A stretch of 64,000 bases of DNA from Dactylorhiza incarnata (GCA_033032865.1 JAWHQI010000061.1:744001-808000); one strand, 5' to 3'. Numbered from the stretch's first letter, positions 23,225 to 32,833 are shown. The notes: generated from the sequence alone by a model not told the origin. Numbers and translations: made by a program.

Positions 23225-24408
23225 TCAGTAGGGCAGCCACTGCCATCTACCACCACCTCGCGGCCCCCTCCTCGGCGGCCTTCGGGAATTGTGGAATTCA
23301 GCAGCAGCGCGGGCGTCGCGGTCGATCAATTGGGCGTGATCCCTGATCCTCGCTATGAGCGTCTCCTGAGAGGCCTCGCATTCATCAGGGTCGGGGGGTA
23401 TCGCCGCACGGAGTTTGTCGCATTCGTCCATCAGGGACGCGTGTCTTTCCTCCGCAGCCAGCCTATCCACTCTCGCCTGGATGTTGAGGTCCTGCAACAT
23501 CTGGTTTTGCTTTTGGAATAGTTCCGCAGTCCGCCGTCTCATCACCTCGGGTTCTCGCGCATCGCCCAGGAAATCTTCTACCCGCTCGGGAAAAGGGGAC
23601 ACCTCGTCGTCCCCGAATTCGGAGTCAGTAAGCTGAATCTCGCCGTCTAACAAAGAAAGGTCGTACGCGAGGTTATGAAAGATAAGCTAGAGTAAAAAAG
23701 CGGAAAGGCGAGAAGGTCTACCTCTGGGACGGCGAGAAGAACCGGGTGGGGAATCGAAAGAAGTGCCGTAGTAAGGCCGATGAGTTTTTCCCTTTCCAAG
23801 GGGATATCTCGCTGCATCAGCCAGAGGAGCATTCGGCGGGTGCGAGCCGCCTGAGTCTCGATTGGCGAGAAGGTCAAAGGTTGGTGCCGGGATTGTCACA
23901 TCCCGGCGTCCAAGGGAAGGAGTCCGCTGACCCTGTTCCCCCGGGCTCGCTGGGGGCGAGGCTGCAATCAAAAAGTAAAAGATAAGATGAGAAAGGAGGC
24001 GCCATCGAATAATATAATTCCAATAAAAGAGGCGAGACCAAATAATGTACCAGGAGGATTCTCGCCAGTAGTATTCGCATTTGCCCGAGGGGTAGTGGGC
24101 GGTTCGTTCGAGGGCCCGCCAGTGTCCTTGACAGTCTCGCTGACCTGCAGAGGCGAAGTTTAGGAGTAGCAGTCAAAGGATCCTGCATGAAGAGTAATAA
24201 TCCCTACCTTCTCGATGGATCTCTCGCTGGCCGAGGACTCGATGTCGACAGTATCTTCTCCCAAGCGGCGAGCGGCTTTTGCTTTTTTCAGTTTCGGCAT
24301 AGGAGAGGGAGATGAGCGATTCATCCACGCCGGTGGCTTCGTCATCATCGCCATCTCCTGTGCCTTGGAGGCCTTCAGGCGAGCTTCCATTTCCTTGGAG
24401 AGAGGCAT
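23225..24408 (-). CDS. Antisense gene 2 of element A (four exons, coiled-coil protein)
   Basis: Exons by canonical GT/AG: 24408-24208, 24144-24051, 23961-23722, 23646-23225. Phases are 0, 1 and 1, and all joins stay in frame; the CDS is 957 bp (318 residues). Introns are 63, 89 and 75 nt and T-rich, as in plants. The N-terminus is basic (PKLKKAKAARRLGED, with a possible nuclear signal), the middle is Pro/Ser/Gly-rich, and the last exon has a predicted coiled coil (about residues 205-290, from MRRRTAELFQKQNQ onward) and a Gly/Arg/Pro-rich basic tail ending WQWLPY. I recognise no enzymatic domain. It lies divergently from the 3' LTR, with its own TATA box 70 bp upstream. Confidence 0.74.
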
Positions 24409-24477
24409 CGGAGGACAGCTACAGTAAAGAGAAGGATGGGGAGGAGAAGAACAATGAGGACGCTTCAGCTCGGGTGG

Positions 24478-24485
24478 TATTTATA
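24478..24485 (-). promoter_or_regulatory. TATA box of antisense gene 2
   Basis: Minus-strand GGCTATAAATACC, with TATAAATA at 24485-24478, is 70 bp upstream of the ATG at 24408 and outside the LTR. Confidence 0.6.
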
Positions 24486-24586
24486 GCCAAGCGTGGGGGC
24501 CCACAGAAAGATTCCTGACAAGACAGCTGTCGCCAGGCGAACACCCTAGGGTTGGATGATTCTTTGCGAGCTCAGGTTAAACTCGC

Positions 24587-24601
24587 AAAGAGCGGGGATT
24601 G
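24587..24601 (+). promoter_or_regulatory. Polypurine tract of element A
   Basis: AAAGAGCGGGGATTG immediately precedes the 3' LTR and is the expected plus-strand primer site. Confidence 0.75.
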
Positions 24602-25339
24602 TGTACAACCCGGGTTTCGCCCGGCTCCTCCCATTAGAACTCGCCAAGCCAGCTTTCCAAGAAGCATAGGCGAGATCGCCACTTATATGTTCTCAGCAGC
24701 TATAAGGAGGCGAGACCAGAGTACCAACATCGGTCTCGCCCGAATCCTTGACGGGAAGCGTGGCGCGTTCCACAGGTTCTGCGAGACCCGCGAGGTCGCA
24801 GAGAGGGCAGGAGTTCTCGCTTAAAGTGAGCGAGACCCAGAGACTCGAGTAGTTCCGCGGACCCCCCCCCCCCCCCTTTTAGGGAGGGTTAGAAGCTAGA
24901 ATTACCCTCTTGCCCCTGGAGGTCTGCATATAGCCCCTTCAAACAGCGGAGTTTGGCTATTGGCAGGCCAAATTGTGGTGCGTATAGTAAGTTCAAAAGG
25001 CGGAGTTCCGCTATTCACAGACCAGTTCAGAAAAAACTATAAATAAGACCCAAAGGGCACCTTTGGAGGGATTCCGGTTGGAAGCTTCTCTCTCCTCTGG
25101 TTATCCTTGCCGAGACTCCCCTGAGCTCTCCAAGGTGCCCGGGCCTCAGCTTTGGCTTAGGAGGGGAAGCAATCTAAAGATCTTCCGGGTGTGCGGTGGG
25201 ACCTCCCTGCTGAGTTAAAGGTTCTGTGTTGAGTTCAGGAACCCCGACTTACTCTCCCCAAGAGACGAGTAAGTGCTAGTCGCCCCTCAACCTGTTGAGG
25301 GCCCCGAGCTCCACAAGAGACCAGTTTCTGGTTTCAACA
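24602..25339 (+). repeat. 3' LTR of element A
   Basis: 738 bp, TGTACAAC...TTTCAACA, followed by the target copy ATGAA (25340-25344). TATA box at 25038-25045. It has a 15-base C run and a single copy of the 33-bp unit that is duplicated in the 5' LTR. Confidence 0.94.
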
Positions 25340-25344
25340 ATGAA

Positions 25345-25454
25345 CCAATAAATCGTTATCGAAATTTTAGTTATTTAGAAATAATATCGATATCTTGTAA
25401 TTCTTTTCTCACTCTTTTGCTCTGGAATAGCAAAAACTCAAGTATGGAGGTGTT
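25345..25454 (+). promoter_or_regulatory. Old element flank with polypurine tract
   Basis: Ends in ACTCAAGTATGGAGGTGTT directly before a TGATG-starting LTR. The same layout (a slightly interrupted A/G tract ending GGTGTT) precedes 3' LTRs of many plant Ty3/gypsy elements. It implies that the DNA to the left, into which element A inserted, is interior of an older element. Confidence 0.4.
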
Positions 25455-25885
25455 TGATGACTGATATTTTAGTCATCATTTTAGGCTAATATCTTATTAG
25501 ATATTTAAATAAATTATCGCATTTTGTTCGTTGTTTTTATAAATTTTCGTAAAAATAATATTTTATGTTCTAACTCATATATTTTCTATTTTGTAAGGTT
25601 TCAGTAGGCTTGGGGGAATTTATGTGCGAAGTCCCATTGTCGCGTCCATGACTCACATGTTGTCATACATATCTCTACATATATATATACATATGTATAT
25701 GTTTATATATATATGTTTTTATATATATATATATATATATATATGTTTTTATATATATATATATATATGTTTTTATATATATTTTCTTATATATGTTATA
25801 TATATATGTTTTTATATATGTTATATATATACGTTTTTTATATATGTTATATATATATATTTACATATACGTTTATATATATATA
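25455..25885 (+). repeat. LTR D, left half (split by element C)
   Basis: Starts TGATGACTGATATTTTAG. The matching end, GCGCATCA, is at 36197, giving TGATG/CATCA terminal repeats. The half ends in a (TA)n-rich stretch (about 25670-25885), in which element C inserted. Short open frames in the TA repeat are not genes. Confidence 0.5.
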
Positions 25886-27872
25886 TGATGGGTACTCATG
25901 ATAGGAGTCTAGTATTTATAAAAGTATCTAGCGGGGATGTCCGTAAAAGGCAGCAAGATATTTCCAAAGGCGGATAATTTCCAAAGGCGGATTATTTCCA
26001 AGAACGGGTGTTTCCAAAAACTCTTCCCCTCCTAATTCGGCAGGAGGAATAAAACGCGCAAAACCGACGCAAGCTTGGCCGTACCCCCTTGGGGTGCGGC
26101 CGAACCGCACCCCACGCATATGGGGTGCGGCCCAGCCGCACCCCACGAGGGGGGCGGACCAGCCACACCCCGCGCGGGGTGCAGCCTTGGCCGCGCCCCA
26201 CCGGGGTGCGGCCAAGCCGCACCCCACGAATGGGGTGCGGCCTAGCCGCACCCCGCGCGGGGTGCGGCCTAGCCGCACCCCGCGCGGGGTGCGGCCTAGC
26301 CGCACCCCGCACACGGGGTGCGGCCTAGCCGCACCCCGCACACGGGGTGCGGCCTAGCCGCACCCCGCACACGGGGTGCGGCCTAGCCGCACCCCGCACA
26401 CGGGGTGCGGCCTAGCCGCACCCCGCACACGGGGTGCGGCCTAGCCGCACCCCGCATGGGGTGCGGCCTTGGCCGCACCCCCTTGGGGTGCGGCCTTGGC
26501 CGCACCCCCTTGGGGGTGCGGCCTTGGCCGCACCCCACGCATGGGGTGCGGCCTTGGCCGCACCCCCTTGGGGTGCGGCCTTGGCCGCACCCCCTTGGGG
26601 TGCGGCCAAGCCGCCTTTCCTCGAGGCGTGCTCGGCCCGCACCCCCTCTAGGGCGCGCCCATGCCGCGCCCCCCCCGAGGAGCGATCGCGTTGCGCACCC
26701 TCGAGGCGCGGTCGCCCGCCCCTCCCTCCGCGCAGGGTGCAGCCGCCCGCCTATCCGCCTTCCCCAGTAGGGGAGGGAGCTCGCAAGAAACCCTCACAGG
26801 CGCACTTGTCGTCAGAACGCATCCGCAATTCGTCACGCACTCAGGACGTTTTAGCACTAGCGCGCGCTTAGAACGTCTCTGAGCGCGGTCAGGAAGTCTT
26901 CTCACTTTTTGTCTTTCCGGCTTCTCACTTTTTGTCTTTCCGGCTTCTCACTTTTTGTCTTTCCGACTTCTCACATTTTGGGTTTCAGGCTTCTCACTTT
27001 TCAGGAACAGTTAATCGCCTTTTTCGCCTCCAACAGAACTGCCCGAACTGCCCTAGCCGCCCAAGCTGCCCGAAGGGCAAGGTGGTCATTTACGAAAAAT
27101 GGCGATCCGTGTGCCCAAAACCGGAAAATATGATTCGTCCACCGAGCATTTATGGAAACTGCCAACGGCAAAATTACCGGGCCGCCCCCGACAAAAACTA
27201 TAAAAGGAGCCCCATGGCTTCATTTGAGAGGACCTTGACTTCTGGACTGGGGAGAGCTCCTTGCAGACTTTTGCGGAATTCTCCTTCGGCACTTGAAGAT
27301 CTCCTTCGGGACTTGAAGATCTCCTTCGGGACTTGAAGATCCTCATCTTCCAGGAAGACGACGAGCCTTCTCGATTCCGAAAGGCGACAAGCAGTTCTCA
27401 GAAGAGGAAGACGACGAGCCTTCTCGATTCCGAAAGGCGACGAGCAATTCTCAGAAGGGAAAGGCGACCAGCCTTCTCGATTCCGAAAGGCGACGAGCAA
27501 TTCTCAGAAGGGAAAGGCGACCAGCCTTCTCGGTTCCAGAAAGGCGACTAGCAGTCTTTAAGGGGAAAAGGACTTAGTTTTTTCGTGAGGTGGCCTGTCA
27601 CCCTCGAAGCTCTCTTTCTCCAAATATTGTAACGAGCAGCGGTCTGTCGCGCTCGAGCTCTAGCTTCCAAGTTGTAACTCCTCCAGAAGATAGTGAAGTT
27701 TGGTCGGCACAGCTCCGGCCGCGTGGTTTTTTACCCTTTCCGGGTTTTCCACGTTAAAAAGTCTCTGCGTACTCAACGAACCTCTAATTAACTGTTTGCG
27801 CGCTTAGCCTGCTCACGAGCTAAGGCGGTTCAAGTGAACCGGTCTACCAAGAGCCCTAAGCGTTCCGCAACA
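25886..27872 (+). repeat. 5' LTR of element C
   Basis: 1987 bp. It contains a GC-rich hairpin array (26085-26615), a TATA box TATAAAAG at 27199-27206 and a downstream set of short repeats built on TTCTCGATTCCGAAAGGCGA (about 27355-27550). Antisense TATAAATA occurs near its start. Confidence 0.93.
26085..26615. repeat. Tandem hairpin array in the 5' LTR of element C
   Basis: About 18-20 copies of GGGGTGCGGCC-(TAG/TTG/AAG)-CCGCACCCC-type inverted repeats, with arms of 9-11 bp and periods of about 27-29 bp. The equivalent array in the 3' LTR (about 33033-33510) has two fewer units. Confidence 0.92.
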
Positions 27873-27892
27873 GTTTGGCGCCGTCTGTGGGA
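27873..27892 (+). promoter_or_regulatory. Primer binding site of element C
   Basis: GTTTGGCGCCGTCTGTGGGA directly follows the LTR. TGGCGCCGTCTGTGGG is a primer-site form found in Tat-lineage elements. Confidence 0.7.
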
Positions 27893-29461
27893 ATGGATTC
27901 CCAAATCCGAAGCAAAGGATTCCCGAGCGCAATCCCCCCTTCGCCGGAATCCTCGAAGCCAGCAAGAGTGGACATCTCCCCTGAACTGTCCGACGCATAC
28001 AGCTCCTCGATTCCAGAAAACCAGGCAAAGAGAGCGCTCACTGCCGCACCCATCCGGCCCCCTCGGCCGGAGTCAGCAGGCAAACCGGCCCCGCCAGCAG
28101 GAGGGCATGATTCAAGCAATGACCAACGCCAACAAAGGCGATCACCCCTCTCGAAGTCAATCTTGGAGTACCCAGTTCCGTCATGGCTAAAGCTCCCTTA
28201 CGACAAGGAATTCCACGGGGCAGAAGATCCATACGAGCACGTTAATCGTTTTCTGATAATAACACGGGAGCTCGGACTTCCCGACCCAGCTAGCTGCAAA
28301 ATCTTCGCCAAAACGCTGCACGGAGACGCTCTCCACTGGTATCAAGCCCTGCCTAGCGGAGCGATCCATAGTTTCTCCGAGTTCTCCCGACTGTTCATCA
28401 AGCAACACGAGTCCTACTCGGCAAAGACCCAGGAAGGCGATAAGCCCGGTGCGAGCAAACAACCCCACCTAGAAGGAGGGGAACGGAGCGGGCAATCAGA
28501 GAAAGTCGGCCCAAATTTTCACCAAGAGCGCCCCTGCGCATGGATGGATTTCATCTTGGATGCAAGCATAGGGAGTCCTCCCTGTGAGCTGGGGAAGGCG
28601 CTGATAACCCACCGCATCTCCTTCAACGTCCTGTTCTTGGCAGCAATAGTTCGGCTCAAGCTCCTAAGCGGGAACCTCAAGCTTAGGGCTAGCAAAGCAG
28701 AGCTCCCAGATGGAACCACGATACCCACTATAGGCGTCATCACCCTCCCCGTCCAAGTAGGAGCACATGCTGAACCGATCCAGTATGACGTACAATTCAT
28801 TGTCGCCCAAGCGGACTCCCCCTACGACGCAATATTCGGGAGCCTCCTACTAGACGCCATGGACCACGACGTCTCAATGTCAGGACGCATGGCTAGCAAA
28901 GGAAATACCATCAAGAGCGCAATGCATAGTCTCAGCACGACCGCACCTCGGCCCTCCTGGATCAGCAGCAACCCGTCGCCGAAATCAAGGGCCGAGATAC
29001 AGGGTTCACGAGAAGGTCAAACAGCTCCTGCGATAGCTGGAAAAGAAAAACTTCAGAAACTAACAGACTCGCCGCCCCACGATTCAGTCCGCAAGAGAAA
29101 GGGACGGCAACAGCAGCCCGAGGAAGCCGAACTGCCCACTCGGAACCAAGCAGACCGCTCCCGAGAGCTAGCAAATCAAGGCCTTCAGAACTTCACCCCG
29201 CTAAACACACCACGCGAGCATATATTGTCCGTAATCTGTCATAGCGAACTCATCCACTGGCCTAGGAAGCTCTCCTTGCACAAGGGAGCTTCGTCTCAAT
29301 TCTGCCACTTCCACAAGGGCCGAGGGCACCAGACGGAGCAATGCGCCCGACTGAAAGAAGAAATCGAACGCCTTATCCAGCTGGGATACCTGGAGGCCTT
29401 CCGCAAAAAGACGCCGGCCAGCGAAGACCAATCTCCGGGCCGCCGTTGCCCACCAAGCTGA
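27893..29461 (+). CDS. gag: Gag-like protein of element C with embedded, catalytically dead protease-like segment
   Basis: ATG at 27893, right after the primer site; 522 residues. It has a Pro/Ser-rich N-terminus. A capsid-like gag segment covers about residues 100-185, with FHGAEDPYEHVNRF and LHWYQALPSGAIHSFSEFS blocks. Residues about 215-330 resemble the Tat protease (the VQVGAHAEPIQYDVQF strand and the SPYDAIFGSLLL flap region), but the D-[TSN]-G catalytic triplet is missing. Only after this comes the knuckle CHFHKGRGHQTEQC (about residue 473), followed by the LKEEIERLIQLGYL helix usual after Tat knuckles. A protease-like block lying before the knuckle is the reverse of the normal order, so this gene is rearranged but kept open. 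It probably provides, or once provided, particle and packaging function. Confidence 0.75.
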   Translation: MDSQIRSKGFPSAIPPSPESSKPARVDISPELSDAYSSSIPENQAKRALTAAPIRPPRPESAGKPAPPAGGHDSSNDQRQQRRSPLSKSILEYPVPSWLKLPYDKEFHGAEDPYEHVNRFLIITRELGLPDPASCKIFAKTLHGDALHWYQALPSGAIHSFSEFSRLFIKQHESYSAKTQEGDKPGASKQPHLEGGERSGQSEKVGPNFHQERPCAWMDFILDASIGSPPCELGKALITHRISFNVLFLAAIVRLKLLSGNLKLRASKAELPDGTTIPTIGVITLPVQVGAHAEPIQYDVQFIVAQADSPYDAIFGSLLLDAMDHDVSMSGRMASKGNTIKSAMHSLSTTAPRPSWISSNPSPKSRAEIQGSREGQTAPAIAGKEKLQKLTDSPPHDSVRKRKGRQQQPEEAELPTRNQADRSRELANQGLQNFTPLNTPREHILSVICHSELIHWPRKLSLHKGASSQFCHFHKGRGHQTEQCARLKEEIERLIQLGYLEAFRKKTPASEDQSPGRRCPPS

Positions 29462-29759
29462 ACAACTACAAAGATTCGGGCAAACGCAGCGCCAGCAAGG
29501 CTCGACGCCACCTTCTCGAAAGCCTGTATCAAAAATTTATCGCAAGACTGCATTTGCGAATGTATCAGTATTAATCTTCTAATAAAATCCTACTTGCTTC
29601 AATCCATTCTACTGCAGGTACCGCTTCGGGGCCCTGTCCCGGGGACTCTGCACCGCCGTCGATTGAAGGTTCGCCCTTCTCCTCCGCCGTCGAGTCCCGG
29701 TGTCGTAGGGGCCTGCCCCCCCTGCGTTCACCCCCGGTTTGAATACCCCCGCTATTCAC
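29462..29759 (+). other. Spacer after gag of element C
   Basis: No coding feature. It contains AATAAAATCC-like A/T-rich sequence near 29580 and a C/G-rich stretch. Confidence 0.5.
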
Positions 29760-30085
29760 CGGCCAAAGCCGCGAGCGCAGACTCGTGCACCAAAGCCGCG
29801 GGCACAGAACCGCGCAAAAAGTCGCGAGCAAAGGCTTGTGCACTAAAGCCGCGAGCACAGACTCGTGCACCAAAGCCGCGGGCACAGAACCGCGCGAAAA
29901 GCCGCGAGCACAGACTCGTGCACCAAAGCCGCGGGCACAGAACCGCGCGAAAAGCCGCAAGCACAGACTTGCGCAAACTAACTCGTTATATATGTATTCA
30001 TTTGAAAGCCGCGAGCACAGACTCGTGCAAGAAAGCCGCAAGCACAGACTTGCGCAAACTAACTCGTTATATATTTGAAAGCCGC
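29760..30085. repeat. Short tandem repeats, GCCGCGGGCACAGAACCGCG type
   Basis: About ten imperfect units of 25-35 bp, with AAAGCCGCGAGCACAGACTC and GGGCACAGAACCGCGC alternating. Units carry inverted GCGCGG/CCGCG cores. The open frames across it follow from the repeat. Confidence 0.85.
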
Positions 30086-30325
30086 GGGCTTCGTCCCGTG
30101 CAAAACTCATCTTGAAAACAACCAAAACTATGCAGGTGCTAATAATCAGATAAGCAGAATCGTACGAAGAAGTAAACACGACAAACTCAATAAGAGGATA
30201 CAACCGCGTCAGCTCAACGCTGCGTGCGAAGCAGACAACCATACAAACAAAACTCAGAACGAAACTCAGGACGACACACGAACAAACAACAGCACGGAGG
30301 TCAAGAAAATAGTGGGCGATCTGTA
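30086..30325. other. Spacer before the antisense gene end of element C
   Basis: No feature recognised. It would hold the 3' untranslated end of the antisense gene. Confidence 0.45.
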
Positions 30326-31958
30326 TCAATCCTCGGCCGCGTCCGAGCACTCATCCTCCGAAAGATCTCCCGCTCCAAGACCAGCAGTGTCACACCCGAA
30401 CTTCTTCCCCACCAAGCGAAGGGTCTTCTGAATACCGCGCTGGAAGGCGACCTCACGCTCGTCCTCCAACAGGGGCTCGACCTCCTTCGTCATAACCTCG
30501 GCGCGGATCTCCTCCGCCATCTGGAACCGCTCCTCGACGAAAGCAAGAGAGTCTCGGAACTCGGCAACTCCGGCCGCCTTAGCGTCCTCAAGGCTGCGCT
30601 CGACCGACGACAGCCGCTCCACCTCGCTCCGAAGAAAGCCCAGCTCCCCCTCCATGCGAAACATCTCCCCCTGGGCCTCGGATAGCTGACGAAGCGCGTC
30701 CTGGGCAAGCGCCTTATCTCCACCATACGCCTCCTGCAGCTTCTCAACCTCGGACTGGGAAGAAGAAAGGTCCGCCTCCAGCTGCTTAATACGGGACAGA
30801 TCGCGATCTCTCCTCTTCTGTAAAGCGGATATGTCCCTCTTCATCACGCTCAGCTCCTCCTGGAGAGAGATGTAACTATCCTTAAGGCCCACATAGCAGT
30901 CGTTCCACGTAAGGGCAACGTTGGTCAGAACGTTCGCCTGCCAACACGAAGGAAACAATCAGGAAACACGAACAACAATGGCAGAGACAAGTCAAGACCC
31001 AGACAAGGAAAGATGGACTTACCGCAGAAGTCATCGCCTGGAGGGACGAGGAAACTCGCCGCGACGGCGGATGAGGGGGAGGTGGCGGCAAGTCTCCCTG
31101 CGCAACCTGCTCAGCAGTTGGGGACGCCAGAATCTCGACCTCCGGGTCGGGAGCAATCGGCTCCCCCCGACGACGGCTCGGACCAGCTTCATGATCGTGG
31201 CTCCTAGGCTCCGGCGGAGCAGAGCCCGAACTAGGAGTTCCATTCCTGAAGACAATCTTTCTCCTTTTCCCACGCTCCAGGGGAACCGCAGCCTCCCGCT
31301 CAGGATCCCAAGAAAGCCCCACCGCAAGCAACCGACTCTCCTCCACACAGTTGTACACACTGAACAAAGCTTTTGACAGCCCATCTCGACCAGGGAAGCC
31401 GGGGAGAGGAAGGAACTCGTCCTCCCGACCGGTCAGTCGGCGGCAGCGTCCAGGAAGCGACCTCCAAAGCTCGGGCAGCTCCCAACGATTCCGAACATAT
31501 CCATAAAGGGTATTCCCGTGGCGATAATCCGCCTTCTCGCCAAAGTGGAACCAACTTTTGTTGCTCCGCACCTCAATCCGTCCGCCCAAGTCGGTTGTAG
31601 CCTCACACCAATCCTTGAAAAGTTCAAGTGAAAAGCGCGTACTGTGTTCCCGAAAAAGCACCACCAGCCCCATGATGTTCGCCATTCCAGCAGGCGTGAA
31701 CTGGGTGATCGGGACGCCGCAGAACCGGAATATTTCAATAGCCTCCTCCGGTGGAGGAATTCGGAATCCAGACTTCAGGCAACTCTCGGAGAGTGTTATG
31801 TAACCCGTAGGAGGATTTTGAACACGCTCCTCCACCCCTGGAATTTTAATCTCGACGCTCGGAGGCAATCCAAACCGCTTGCGCCACACCTCGATTCGCG
31901 CGCTATCTAGAGAGGAGCGTAAACGCATCGGCCTCGATTGGCCGCCCCGCTTCGAAGC
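30326..31958 (-). CDS. Antisense gene of element C (Transposase_28-like plus long coiled coil)
   Basis: Minus-strand exon 31958-31023 ends TCTGCG/GTAAGT, and exon 30937-30326 starts after TTGGCAG. The join is phase 0 and in frame. The first exon has FRFCGVPITQFTPAGMANI and FREHSTRFSLELFKDW blocks, matching the layout in element A's antisense gene 1 (LTPNAMAVITGFACFMRE, then EFSLPVFRKL). It is followed by basic and Pro-rich segments. The second exon (203 residues) is almost all coiled coil, with an acidic end. The exon begins at a CAG acceptor (31961-31959), so an upstream exon is likely, perhaps in the GC-rich region beyond 32040; its start codon was not identified. Function is unknown. Confidence 0.68.
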
Positions 31959-32099
31959 CTGCAAGGAAGAGCAAACACATAAAAATGAGCCGTGCTAGAA
32001 AATCCAAAAGACCACGAGGCATCTCACCGCATACCATGCACGCAAGCACCAGAGGTCCGCACCGCCAACCTCACCCGCACGCAAGGAGCAGCCGCGCGT

Positions 32100-32640
32100 A
32101 AAGGCACAGTCCGCACGCAGGCGCCCACACGCACCGACCGCACGAATGCACCCGCGCGCGGGAGCGCGCAGCGCGGCACCTGCGCGCGGACCCTTGCGCG
32201 GCGCCTGCGCGCGGGAGCGCGCAACGCGGCACCGCGCGCTCGGACGGGCAGCGCGGCACCCGCGCGCACGGGCGCGCAAGCACCCGCGCGCACGGGCGCA
32301 CGGGCGCGCGGCACCCGCGCGCGGGAGCGCGCAACGCGGCGCCCGCGCGCAAGGGGCCGCACGCGCCCGGGCGCGCGGCACCCGCGCGGCGGGCGCGCGG
32401 CACTCGCGCACGCGGGCGCGCGGCACCCGCGCGGCGCCCGCGCGCGCACGCGCGGGCGCGAGGCACCCGCGCGCGCGGGCGCGCGACACCCGCGCGCAGG
32501 AGCGCGCACCGCGGCGCCCGCGCGCATGGGGCCGCACGCGCGCGCGGGGGCACGCTCGCGCCAGCCGGGCGCCCCGCCGCCGGCTCCGCCCGCGCGCGGT
32601 CCCCCCTGGGCATCACCTTTCCTGCCGCTCCGGCCGCTCG
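32100..32640. repeat. GC-rich low-complexity region, GCGCGC/CACCCGCGCG type
   Basis: Over 500 bp of alternating GCGCG, GGCACCCGCGCGC and GGAGCGCGCA units. It is open in several frames on both strands because of composition. It could include a 5' exon of the antisense gene, but that cannot be decided from sequence. Confidence 0.8.
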
Positions 32641-32819
32641 CACACCGCTCACCGCGCCCCCTCATCCGCCGCCGGCCGTTTGATTTCCCCGCTCCTTTTT
32701 TCAAAAAGTTAAAGGCAAAATCTACTTACCCCAACCATTGTTCGACGCCACACCGATTCCAACACGCAAACGTTTAAAAAAAACCCTCGCACTCCTTCTC
32801 AAGTTCTGGACTCCGACGG

Positions 32820-32833
32820 TTTTGGGGGGCTTA
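32820..32833 (+). promoter_or_regulatory. Polypurine tract of element C
   Basis: TTTTGGGGGGCTTA directly precedes the 3' LTR. Confidence 0.6.

Larger units (their letters stand above)
2974..25339 (+). mobile_element. Element A: Tat-lineage Ty3/gypsy retrotransposon (22.4 kb with nested element B)
   Basis: The two LTRs (2974-3751 and 24602-25339) begin TGTACAACCCGGG and end TTTCAACA. They are flanked by the 5-bp duplication ATGAA at 2969-2973 and 25340-25344. Without element B and its extra TSD copy the element is about 13.3 kb. Gene order is gag, protease, RT, RNase H, second RNase H, integrase, then a 6-kb 3' region with tandem repeats and two antisense genes. Dual RNase H and antisense ORFs are hallmarks of the Tat lineage. 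By eye the LTRs differ by 8 substitutions over about 738 aligned bases, plus a 33-bp duplication and a C-run length change, so the insertion is fairly recent. Two frame breaks, both in G runs, and the nested insertion make this copy non-functional as it stands. Confidence 0.93.

Noticed and set aside
25624..25977. Ile/Tyr-rich ORFs
   Set aside because: Translation of a (TA)n microsatellite.
26089..26770. Several Pro/Arg/Gly-rich ORFs on both strands
   Set aside because: Shadows of the GC-rich hairpin array; the same frames recur at 33037-33662 in the other LTR.
30075..30685. Plus-strand ORFs opposite the antisense gene of element C
   Set aside because: Shadows of the coiled-coil exon, which has the better coding pattern and matching splice sites.
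31995..32777. Ala/Arg-rich ORFs on both strands
   Set aside because: Composition effect of the GCGCGC field. One could hold an exon of the antisense gene, but this cannot be shown.
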